This document shows positions 25,263 to 32,240 of a stretch of DNA of 64,000 nucleotides, in pieces; within the stretch, counting starts at the first letter, position 1, and each line of letters begins with the position of its first letter. Source of the stretch: MH13 sp040219355 (lineage in GTDB: Bacteria; Pseudomonadota; Alphaproteobacteria; Rhizobiales; MH13); NCBI GenBank assembly GCA_040219355.1, contig JAVJSN010000001.1, positions 68,625 through 132,624 of the forward strand. The letters are read 5' to 3'. The notes under the pieces are model-generated. The model was not told the origin of the DNA and made no database searches. It saw nothing but the letters and a program-made list of their open reading frames with translations. Made by a program: the position numbers and the translations under genes.

Positions 25263-26615
25263 ATGACAGTGCACAACATTGGGCGCTACGCCACGATCAC
25301 CGTACCGCGCTACACATCTTACCCAACTGCGCCGCACTTTTCCTCTGACGTTGATGGATCAACCTACACGCGGTGGCTCTCAGAAACCTCGTCGAACGAC
25401 ACCGCGTCGCTTTACTTCCATGTACCCTACTGCCGTTCGATCTGCGCCTATTGTGGCTGCTTTACAAAGGCCAGTCGCAAAGATGCGCCCATCCTTGCCT
25501 ATGGGCAGACAATGGCCAAGGAAATCGATCTGGTGGCACGCCACCTGCCGGGCAAACTGCGCGTTACACACATGCATTGGGGCGGCGGGACGCCAAGCCT
25601 GATGCCGCGTGAGGGGTTTGCCAGCCTGCTCAAAGCTGTGGAGACGCACTTCGATCTCAGCACTCTTGATGAACACGCAATAGAACTCGACCCGCGCGTC
25701 GTCGACAAGGCGCTGGCGGCTGATCTGAAAGCCTATGGCGTAACGCGCGTGAGCCTGGGTGTTCAGGATTTGAACGCGCGCGTTCAGCAGGCCATTGGCC
25801 GCGTGCAACCGCTTGAGGTGGTTGAGGGCGCGGTGAGCGCGCTGCGCGGTGCGGGTCTTGATGCGATCAATATGGATGTGATGTACGGGCTGCCGCAGCA
25901 ATCGCTGGAGGATGTTGGTCGGTCGGTGGCAGCCTGCGCGGCGATGGGAGCAGACAGGATAGCCCTGTTCGGCTACGCCCACGTGCCGTGGATGAAAAAA
26001 AACCAGAAGATGATCAATGAGGCGCTTCTGCCCAGCGCCGGTGCCCGCCTCGAGCAGGTGCGCGCAGCTCACAAGGCGCTTGAGCACCTGGGCTATGTCA
26101 GCATTGGGTTTGACCACTTTGCCAAGCCCGAAGATTCCATGGCGCAGGCCATGCGTGCTGGTAAGCTAAAGCGCAATTTCCAAGGCTACACCACCGACAC
26201 CGCCACGACGCTGCTAGGTTTTGGTGCCTCTTCGATCGGCAAACTGAAGCAGGGCTATGTTCAAACGGCACCAGATATTGGTGGCTGGACGCGTGCCATA
26301 GAAGCAGGCGAGCTGCCTGTGGCGCGCGGCTATGCGTTAACCGGCGAAGACCGGCTGAGAGGCGCGATCATCGAGGATTTGCTGACCGGTTTTTCCACAA
26401 ATATTGCCGAGCCGCGCCAAGGCGTTGTGCCCAGCCAAACGTGGATCAACAAACAGCTGATCGGCCTTGATGATTTGGTTGAGGACGGGCTTTGCGAAGT
26501 TTTGGGGACGCAGGTGCATATCCCGCGCGACGCGCGCTTCTTAGCGCGGTTGGTTGCAGCGCGCTTTGATGGGTTTGCCGAGCAGAGCAAGGCGCGGCAC
26601 TCCGTGGCGGTGTAG
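25263..26615 (+). CDS. hemN: Oxygen-independent coproporphyrinogen III oxidase
   Basis: A 450-residue radical-SAM enzyme that decarboxylates coproporphyrinogen III to protoporphyrinogen IX without oxygen. The [4Fe-4S] cluster motif is HVPYCRSICAYCGC, with Cys57, Cys61 and Cys64, plus Cys66 as in true HemN. The SAM-binding MHWGGGTPSLM and C-terminal HemN domain are present, and the length fits HemN rather than the shorter HemW. ATG 25263 begins the conserved part; a start 45 bp upstream would add an unrelated stretch. A perfect FNR/FixK box upstream and the fixK gene just downstream support low-oxygen induction. Confidence 0.95.
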   Translation: MTVHNIGRYATITVPRYTSYPTAPHFSSDVDGSTYTRWLSETSSNDTASLYFHVPYCRSICAYCGCFTKASRKDAPILAYGQTMAKEIDLVARHLPGKLRVTHMHWGGGTPSLMPREGFASLLKAVETHFDLSTLDEHAIELDPRVVDKALAADLKAYGVTRVSLGVQDLNARVQQAIGRVQPLEVVEGAVSALRGAGLDAINMDVMYGLPQQSLEDVGRSVAACAAMGADRIALFGYAHVPWMKKNQKMINEALLPSAGARLEQVRAAHKALEHLGYVSIGFDHFAKPEDSMAQAMRAGKLKRNFQGYTTDTATTLLGFGASSIGKLKQGYVQTAPDIGGWTRAIEAGELPVARGYALTGEDRLRGAIIEDLLTGFSTNIAEPRQGVVPSQTWINKQLIGLDDLVEDGLCEVLGTQVHIPRDARFLARLVAARFDGFAEQSKARHSVAV

Positions 26616-26641
26616 GCAAGTTGCTCGACGTAGGACCATAA

Positions 26642-26665
26642 AAAAGGGGCCCTCTGGCCCCTTTT
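26642..26665. terminator. Bidirectional terminator between hemN and fixK
   Basis: AAAAGGGGCC (26642-26651) and GGCCCCTTTT (26656-26665) form a perfect 10-bp stem with a CTCT loop, giving a U-tract on both strands. It serves the convergent hemN and fixK genes. Confidence 0.9.
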
Positions 26666-26691
26666 GCTTATCCTGCCTGCGACGCAGTTGA

Positions 26692-27432
26692 TTAGTCGGC
26701 GTGCGCACCAGTCAACTGACAGAGCGAGCAAATGCGGTTGATGATCACCCTGTCATGCTTTTCCAGGCGAATAACGCCTTTGCGCTTCATGTCAGAAATC
26801 ACGCGACTGACTGTTTCAATGGTCAGACCGAGATAGTCGGCCATTTCCTGGCGGGTCATGTTCAACTGAACCGTGCCTTGGTCATTGTCGACGTCATCAG
26901 GGCCCTTGCAATGGGTGATGCCGCGCTCGGGTACGAAGCGCATCAGAAAACTCGCCACGCGCTCATAAGCGGACTTGCGACCAAGAAGCACCGCATGATC
27001 GTGCATGGCATACACCTGCTGCATTGCGCAGCGCGTTAGATGAGATTGGGCAGCAGAAGAGGCTTCAACGTCGCGGCGACTGAAAACCAAAGCGGTCGTA
27101 GATACCAAGGTCTCGGCCGAGCAATCATGGTAGGTGTCCATGTCAAAGCCGAACAGATCGCCTGGCCCAAGAACTTCGACCACTTGGCGGCGTCCATCGG
27201 GCAAAAGCTTATACAGCATGGCGGCGCCAGAGACGATCTCGTAGAGATTCTTCGCATCGTCGCCTTCAAAATAAATCACATCATGAGCAGCATAGGTCTG
27301 GCGGCGGGTTCCCTGGGCTTTGCGCAAGCTTTCCCATGCATCATCGCCATGTGGGCGAGCTGTCGATGTTCGATCGTTTGTCGTGGAGCGGCCCCGCGCT
27401 GTGCGATCATCACCGAAGCTTGTGTATGCCAT
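26692..27432 (-). CDS. fixK: FixK-type Crp/Fnr transcription regulator
   Basis: A 246-residue regulator: cyclic-nucleotide-like beta barrel (VIYFEGDDAKNLYEIVSGAA ... VEVLGPGDLFGFD), dimer helix, and a winged HTH with recognition sequence MADYLGLTIETVSRVISDMK, whose E-T-V-S-R matches the FNR type that binds TTGAT-N4-ATCAA. The N-terminal cysteine cluster that holds the iron-sulfur centre in FNR is absent, so it is FixK-like and likely controlled by transcription through FixLJ. The C-terminus has CSLC. ATG 27432 is set by GGAGGGA; an upstream start would lack this. A near-consensus FNR box lies 139 bp upstream, suggesting autoregulation. Confidence 0.88.
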   Translation of the reverse strand: MAYTSFGDDRTARGRSTTNDRTSTARPHGDDAWESLRKAQGTRRQTYAAHDVIYFEGDDAKNLYEIVSGAAMLYKLLPDGRRQVVEVLGPGDLFGFDMDTYHDCSAETLVSTTALVFSRRDVEASSAAQSHLTRCAMQQVYAMHDHAVLLGRKSAYERVASFLMRFVPERGITHCKGPDDVDNDQGTVQLNMTRQEMADYLGLTIETVSRVISDMKRKGVIRLEKHDRVIINRICSLCQLTGAHAD

Positions 27433-27570
27433 ATTGTTCCCTCCAACAGCGAGACGGAGATTTGCCGCCCCTATTGCTTGCCCAGTCTTGCGGCGCACAA
27501 TCCGCGGCCTGATGTGTCCGCCTTATCATCATGCTACGCCGCACTGGATAAGCATACCCTAATAACCGAT

Positions 27571-27584
27571 TTGACATAAATCAC
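27571..27584. promoter_or_regulatory. FNR/FixK-like box upstream of fixK
   Basis: TTGACATAAATCAC resembles TTGA(T/C)-N4-ATCAA with one mismatch at the last base. It lies within the 279-bp gap upstream of fixK, suitably placed for autoregulation. Confidence 0.55.
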
Positions 27585-27663
27585 GTCCGCTGGTTTCCGC
27601 TCAGTTCAACCACTTAGGGACTATGCGGCAGATTGTAGCGCTGCGCCGGGCAGCATCATGCAT

Positions 27664-27682
27664 CGCACCGTATTGCGGTGCG
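27664..27682 (-). terminator. Hairpin after the stand-alone receiver gene
   Basis: CGCACCG (27664-27670) and CGGTGCG (27676-27682) form a perfect 7-bp stem with a 5-nt loop, 30 bp past the receiver stop. There is no T-run, so termination would be Rho-assisted or it may be only a stabilising hairpin. Confidence 0.4.
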
Positions 27683-27711
27683 GCAGCGTCAATCCACAAT
27701 GATCGGATCAA

Positions 27712-28050
27712 TCAAAGATAGAGAGCGAGCTCGGTGGCTGACAGGGGTTTGCGCAGCAACTGAGTGGCCGGCATGCCGTCGAGAAAATCGCGAATCATTG
27801 TGTGCGATTGTCCTGTGATGGCCAAAACGCGCGGTGCATCAGCAAGCGCGTGGAGCCAGCTGATAACTGTGCTGCCATCGATGCCTGGAAGTCCGATATC
27901 GATGATCACCGTATCTTCACCAGATGGAACGCCGGATGCAAAAAAGCTTTCCGCGTCACTGAATGTGACCACGGAATGCCCGACTTGTTCGACGAACAAG
28001 CTCAGTGCATCGCAGACCGCTGCATCGTCTTCGAGAATGTAAACCGTCAA
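27712..28050 (-). CDS. Stand-alone receiver protein in the fix cluster (FixT-like candidate)
   Basis: A 112-residue single receiver domain with no output module: acidic residues in ILEDDAAV, phosphoacceptor Asp51 in VIIDIGLPGIDG, Thr in LAITGQS and Lys in LLRKPLS. It lies between fixK and fixJ on the same strand. In Caulobacter a single-domain receiver-like protein, FixT, is made under FixLJ-FixK control and inhibits FixL; this gene has the right size and place to do the same, but unlike Caulobacter FixT I see only one cysteine (Cys13), so an iron-sulfur cluster is doubtful. Alternatively it is a phosphate sink for FixL. Confidence 0.85.
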   Translation of the reverse strand: MTVYILEDDAAVCDALSLFVEQVGHSVVTFSDAESFFASGVPSGEDTVIIDIGLPGIDGSTVISWLHALADAPRVLAITGQSHTMIRDFLDGMPATQLLRKPLSATELALYL

Positions 28051-28075
28051 ATACCAGATGCCTTCAAAACTGCTA

Positions 28076-28097
28076 CGCCGCCAAATGGTTGGCGGCG
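28076..28097 (-). promoter_or_regulatory. Perfect hairpin in the leader of the stand-alone receiver gene
   Basis: CGCCGCCAA (28076-28084) and TTGGCGGCG (28089-28097) form a 9-bp GC-rich stem with a 4-nt loop. On the minus strand it is followed by TAGCAGTTTTG and lies 26 bp before the receiver start. It could be the terminator of fixLJ or a leader hairpin. Confidence 0.5.
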
Positions 28098-28154
28098 AGC
28101 ATGTTTGTTACGGTATGAAGTATGGGGCAGATCACCGCACAGCGGTATAAGCAC

Positions 28155-28184
28155 GAGCGCGTAACAGAGACTGCTTACGCGCTC
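28155..28184. terminator. 10-bp inverted repeat downstream of fixJ
   Basis: GAGCGCGTAA (28155-28164) and TTACGCGCTC (28175-28184) are exact inverse arms around a 10-nt loop, about 40 bp past the fixJ stop. No T-run follows on either strand, so it may be a Rho-dependent end or a protein site. Confidence 0.45.
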
Positions 28185-28225
28185 ATCCATACCGGTTTTG
28201 TTGAGTTTCTGACGTCTGCGGTTCT

Positions 28226-28864
28226 TTAGCGGGCTTCCATTTGGTCTGGACCAGACAAAACGATCCGCACCAAATCGGCGGCGTTTTTGGCACCCAGCTT
28301 CTCCATGATACGCGCGCGATGCACCTCAATGGTGCGTGGCGAGATACCAAGTGTGCGCCCAGCTTCTTTGTTGGACGCGCCGGCGGTAATCTGTTCAAGC
28401 ACCTCACGCTCACGCGGTGTGAGAAGTTGAAGATCAGGGTGCTCAGCATGATCGCCATCGTCAGATTCCAGCCGCCGCTTAACCACAGCGATGCCCTCGC
28501 GAACGCGTGCAACAACAGTTTCAGCATCGAAGGGTTTCTCGATGAAGTCGAACGCACCGGATTTAACCGCAGCAACGGCCATCGGGATATCGCCTTGCCC
28601 TGAGATGATGAACACAGGCGCAGGATAGTGTTCAGGATCAATCGCTTTCAGCGTTTCCATGCCCGATCGCCCAGGCATGTGCACATCCAACAAAACGCAA
28701 GCGCATGGCAGGTTCGGTAACGCGCTGACAAAGTCATCACCGTTTTCGAACGTTTCCACATCGAAGCCTTCCAGTGAAAACACGACGGAGAGCGCATCGC
28801 GCACCGCAGGATCGTCATCGACAATAAAAATTGCCTGATCAAGATTCATGGACCGAGCCATCAT
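28226..28864 (-). CDS. fixJ: FixJ response regulator
   Basis: A 212-residue two-domain regulator. The receiver has IVDDDPAVRDAL, phosphoacceptor Asp60 in VLLDVHMPGRSG, Ser in IISGQGDIPMAV and Lys in FIEKPFD, all in FixJ-like wording. The C-terminal LuxR-type HTH is LTPREREVLEQITAGASNKE followed by LGISPRTIEVHRARIMEKLG. Phospho-FixJ is expected to activate fixK. The ATG at 28864 overlaps the fixL stop (ATGA), and AAAGGAGA lies seven bases upstream, so FixL and FixJ are translationally coupled. Confidence 0.95.
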   Translation of the reverse strand: MMARSMNLDQAIFIVDDDPAVRDALSVVFSLEGFDVETFENGDDFVSALPNLPCACVLLDVHMPGRSGMETLKAIDPEHYPAPVFIISGQGDIPMAVAAVKSGAFDFIEKPFDAETVVARVREGIAVVKRRLESDDGDHAEHPDLQLLTPREREVLEQITAGASNKEAGRTLGISPRTIEVHRARIMEKLGAKNAADLVRIVLSGPDQMEAR

Positions 28865-30081
28865 TGGCGGTCTCCTTTGTCAAAGTCATGGGATGGGCTG
28901 GAACGATGCGGCACAGCTTGCTTGTTGGAACCAACAAGCTGGCCAACCGACATTTGGGGAACGGATGTATCGACGCTGCGTGGCAGAGAAAGCTTGAACG
29001 TTGCTCCCTTGCCGTTGCCGCCTGGATCGACGGTCAGATCACCGCCATGGTTTTGGGCAATCGACCGGCTGATCGACAGGCCTAGCCCCATGCCGGTGCG
29101 CTTGGATGTGGAAAACGCCTTGAACAGCCGCTCATGCACCTCCTGAGGTATGCCAGGGCCAGAATCTTCAATGCTGACCGTTACCGATTCTGCTGAAAAG
29201 GCTGCGCGAATGACCACTTGCGGGTTGGTGCTACCGCGCACGGCTTCAAACGCATTGCGCAACAGATTGACCAGAATTTGCTGGACTTGAACCGGATCGG
29301 CCTCAATGGAGGGCAGGTTCTCAGGCAGATCGACTGATGTTGAGATGCCTTCGGAATTGGTGCCAACGCTGGTCAGTTCCAACGTGTCATCAACCAACGG
29401 CCCCAATTGAACTGAGCGGCGATCGGGTTCGCGCTTCTCCACAAAATGGCGCATCCGTTGAATAATGTTCCCGGCGCGCTCGGCTTCACGCTTGGCTTTG
29501 TCGATGGTCTCTATGATCATTTGATCTTTGGGACCGTCGCCATTGAGCGTGCCGATACGCCGCGTTACTGCCTGCAAGTACAGCATCACCGCCGTTAGCG
29601 GCTGGTTGAGCTCATGGGCAACGGCTGAGCCCATCTCATCCATGGCCGATACACGGGCCAAGTGGACAAGCTCTGCCTGGAGCTGGTTGAGACGACGCTC
29701 AACGGCTTTCCTGGGGCGCAAATCGCGCACGATGCCAACAAATTGACGGCCAGCAGGCGTTAGTGCTTCGCCGACCGAAAGCTCCAGCGGAAAATCGCTG
29801 CCATCGCGGTGTTTGCCGCGCACTTCGCGACCGATGCCGATGATCCGGCGCTCGCCGGTTTCCATGTAATGGTTCACATAGTCGTCGTGCTCGTGGGCAT
29901 ATTCATGCGGCATGAGGACAGACACGTTCTCGCCGATGACATCCTCAGCGGCGTAGCCGAACAACTGCTCGCACGCTGAATTGAACACAAGGATGCGCAT
30001 CGCGTCGTCAATGAGGATGATGCCATCGACGGCGGTGTTGAGCAGGCTATCGAGCCGAACTTCTGAGACTGTCTTGGGCAT
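28861..30081 (-). CDS. fixL: FixL haem-PAS oxygen sensor histidine kinase
   Basis: A 406-residue soluble kinase. The PAS domain (about residues 10-125) has the haem-binding FixL pattern HEHDDY with proximal His65, and GIGREV with Arg85; their 20-residue separation equals that of His200 and Arg220 in Bradyrhizobium FixL. The kinase core follows: phosphoacceptor His156 in GSAVAHELNQPLTAVMLYLQ, N-box near ILVNLLRNAFEAV, and G-boxes DSGPGIP and GMGLGLSIS. No transmembrane segments, unlike Sinorhizobium FixL, so it is cytoplasmic. O2 on the haem would switch off autophosphorylation. ATG 30081 has AAAGGG seven bases upstream. One PAS domain only. Confidence 0.95.
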   Translation of the reverse strand: MPKTVSEVRLDSLLNTAVDGIILIDDAMRILVFNSACEQLFGYAAEDVIGENVSVLMPHEYAHEHDDYVNHYMETGERRIIGIGREVRGKHRDGSDFPLELSVGEALTPAGRQFVGIVRDLRPRKAVERRLNQLQAELVHLARVSAMDEMGSAVAHELNQPLTAVMLYLQAVTRRIGTLNGDGPKDQMIIETIDKAKREAERAGNIIQRMRHFVEKREPDRRSVQLGPLVDDTLELTSVGTNSEGISTSVDLPENLPSIEADPVQVQQILVNLLRNAFEAVRGSTNPQVVIRAAFSAESVTVSIEDSGPGIPQEVHERLFKAFSTSKRTGMGLGLSISRSIAQNHGGDLTVDPGGNGKGATFKLSLPRSVDTSVPQMSVGQLVGSNKQAVPHRSSPSHDFDKGDRQ

Positions 30082-30121
30082 TGATGCCCTTTCCACGCTT
30101 TAATACGTAGAAATTGGCATA

Positions 30122-30137
30122 TTCAAACCGGTTTGAA
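30122..30137. promoter_or_regulatory. 16-bp perfect palindrome upstream of fixL
   Basis: TTCAAACCGGTTTGAA is fully self-complementary and lies 41 bp before the fixL start in the 79-bp gap behind the aminotransferase gene. With no loop it fits a dimeric repressor or activator site. It is not an FNR box. Confidence 0.5.
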
Positions 30138-30160
30138 AACATTGATCTAGGGAGAAACCG

Positions 30161-31390
30161 CTATGCACTTATGCTTATCCACCCTGCAATCCGATCGGCG
30201 ACATCGGCGATTTGCTTGGGGTCACGGGCAAAACACATGCGCAAAAACGGCTCGCCGCCGGGGCCAAACGCCGTTCCAGGGGCAAGGCCAACATCAATTT
30301 CGTCAACCAAAGTGCGTGCCAATTGTCGTGTGTCGCTCTCACCGAGCACTTTGAAAAACAGATAAAAAGCGCCGTCGGGTGCGCTGACCTGCAACCGGTT
30401 CAGCGGCGCAAAGGTTTCGACAAGCAGATCACGGTTGATGGTGGCACGTTCAATTTGTTGATCAACAAACTCGTCGCCGTCGTTCAGCGCTGCAATGGCC
30501 GCGCGCTGCATGAACGCGGCCACGCCCGATGTTGAGTATTGGATAAGGTTTTCGATCACCTGCCCCAGCTCTGCCGGTGCCTCAATCCAACCAATGCGCC
30601 AGCCGGTCATCGCCCAGTTCTTGGACATTGTGTTTACATAGATCACGCGTGGGGAAAGCGGATCGACATCTTTGAACGAAGGCGCACGTTTGGGGCTTGA
30701 ACCAGGCAGAGCGGCCTCACCGAAGACAAAGCGGGCATAGATTTCGTCAGCGATAATCCAAAGATCATGACGTTCAGCCAGCTCATGGACCGCTTTCAGC
30801 GTTTCCAGATCGGCCACCCACCCGGTCGGGTTGGAGGGTGAGTTGATGAAGATTGCACGGGTTTTCTTGTCTTTGGCTGCCTCTTCGATGGCCACCATAT
30901 CAAGGGTAAACCGTCCATCGACGAACGGCATGGCGATTTCCGTCACGTCGGCACCGCGCAGTCCCGATGCGGCAACGATGTTGGGCCAAGCTGGCGACGG
31001 CACGATGATCGCATCGCCAGGATCGAGGGCGATCTGTAGCGCGATCTGAATGCTTTGCATGCCTGAGCCGGTGACGAAAAAGCGCTCTGTATCCAACGCT
31101 TGGCCGGTTAGACGCTGTGTGTAGGCGGCTAGCGCCTCGCGAAGCTCAGGAAGACCGCGCTGCCAGGTGTAGAAGGTCTCACCTTCGGCAAGGCTTTGGG
31201 TTGCGGCTTGGCCAATGAATGCGGGCGTTGGAAGATCCCCTTCGCCGGCCCAAAGCGGCATCACCCCACCTTTGCGGCGCCCATAATTCATGATGTCGAC
31301 AATGCCGCTTTCAGGAGCGCGCACTGCAATATCGGATAGCGTGGGCAGGGGTGTGCGGGTTTGGAGTGTCGTGCTGAGAGTTGTCGTCAT
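30161..31390 (-). CDS. Class I/II pyridoxal-phosphate aminotransferase
   Basis: A 409-residue fold-type I aminotransferase of the AspC/ArAT-like group. Evidence: the VMPLWAGEGDLPTPAFI opening, INSPSNPTGWV (Asn contacting PLP), IADEIYARFVF (Asp), the PLP Lys in NTMSKNWAMTGWRIGW, and the C-terminal Arg in EPFLRMCFA that binds the substrate carboxylate. The ATG at 31390 starts the conserved region; an earlier in-frame start at 31414 lacks a ribosome-binding site. Amino-acid specificity cannot be told. Upstream lies a pair of GGTGA/TCACC palindromes. Confidence 0.9.
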   Translation of the reverse strand: MTTTLSTTLQTRTPLPTLSDIAVRAPESGIVDIMNYGRRKGGVMPLWAGEGDLPTPAFIGQAATQSLAEGETFYTWQRGLPELREALAAYTQRLTGQALDTERFFVTGSGMQSIQIALQIALDPGDAIIVPSPAWPNIVAASGLRGADVTEIAMPFVDGRFTLDMVAIEEAAKDKKTRAIFINSPSNPTGWVADLETLKAVHELAERHDLWIIADEIYARFVFGEAALPGSSPKRAPSFKDVDPLSPRVIYVNTMSKNWAMTGWRIGWIEAPAELGQVIENLIQYSTSGVAAFMQRAAIAALNDGDEFVDQQIERATINRDLLVETFAPLNRLQVSAPDGAFYLFFKVLGESDTRQLARTLVDEIDVGLAPGTAFGPGGEPFLRMCFARDPKQIADVADRIAGWISISA

Positions 31391-31486
31391 TAAGAGCAAC
31401 CTTAAGGGTGCCATGCCGTGGCAAGGAGGTTGGCAAAACGGGGGCGAGCCCGGCAGATTATCCAGTCAGCACCCGCCCTGCTTTGC

Positions 31487-31515
31487 GGTGAGTCACCTGG
31501 TTTGGTGACGTCACC
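31487..31515. promoter_or_regulatory. Paired GGTGA...TCACC palindromes
   Basis: GGTGAGTCACC (31487-31497) and GGTGACGTCACC (31504-31515) are two near-identical palindromes whose centres are 17.5 bp apart. They lie between the mscL stop and the aminotransferase start, about 100-125 bp upstream of the latter. Such doubled sites often bind cooperative dimers. Confidence 0.5.
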
Positions 31516-31533
31516 CTCTGTCGAGCAGATCGT

Positions 31534-31947
31534 CTATTTTTTCAAGAGGTCGCGAATCTCTTCCAGCAGCACTTGCTCACGCGGCACTTCAGCAACCTCG
31601 GCCGGCTTGGCTTCTTCCTTACGCTTCATGTTGTTCACGCCCTTGACGACAAGGAACAGGATGAACGCGATGATGGTGAAATTGACCACTGCTGTAATGA
31701 ACGAACCGTAGGCCAGCACGGCGCCTTGTTCGCGCGCTGCCTCCAAAGTGCCAGCATCCACCGAAGAGGAAAGGCCGACAAAATAGTTGGAGAAATCAAG
31801 ACCACCAAAAATGGCGCCAACAATAGGCATGATCACATCATCGACCATCGAGGACACGATTGTGCCGAATGCACCGCCGATGATCACACCTATGGCAAGG
31901 TCTAGCACGCTGCCTTTCATCGCAAATTCTTTAAATTCTTTAAGCAC
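31534..31947 (-). CDS. mscL: Large-conductance mechanosensitive channel MscL
   Basis: A 137-residue channel subunit. The N-terminal amphipathic helix and first membrane helix read FKEFAMKGSVLDLAIGVIIG, with the conserved AIGVIIGGAFG pore constriction; the second helix is AVVNFTIIAFILFLVVKGVN, followed by the basic and then helical C-terminal bundle (EVPREQVLLEEIRDLLKK). It opens under membrane tension to release osmolytes. Starts at GTG, with GGAGGG upstream. The 293 bp between it and the divergent kinase gene hold both promoters; nothing else is clear there. Confidence 0.97.
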   Translation of the reverse strand: MLKEFKEFAMKGSVLDLAIGVIIGGAFGTIVSSMVDDVIMPIVGAIFGGLDFSNYFVGLSSSVDAGTLEAAREQGAVLAYGSFITAVVNFTIIAFILFLVVKGVNNMKRKEEAKPAEVAEVPREQVLLEEIRDLLKK

Positions 31948-32240
31948 GATCGTTGCCCTCCTGCAGGCTTCTGCACCGACCTCTTTTTGGGTGGCACAAA
32001 TAAAAAACTAAGAGTGTCTCTTTGGCCCGTCGAAAATGGGCCTATCGCATGCGTAACCCAAGGTTGCGGAACGAGGAAAGCACGTTTGCTTTCATAGATC
32101 GCCTTAGTTTTACAACCTGCAGTGATGCTATCGGGTTGATCATTGGTGTTACACCTTGCACCACCGCTTGCGTGTACGATCATCTGGGCGCTAGTGTTTG
32201 CCCGCTATTGCAAGCGAACCGGAGCTAGGAGGAACATAGC

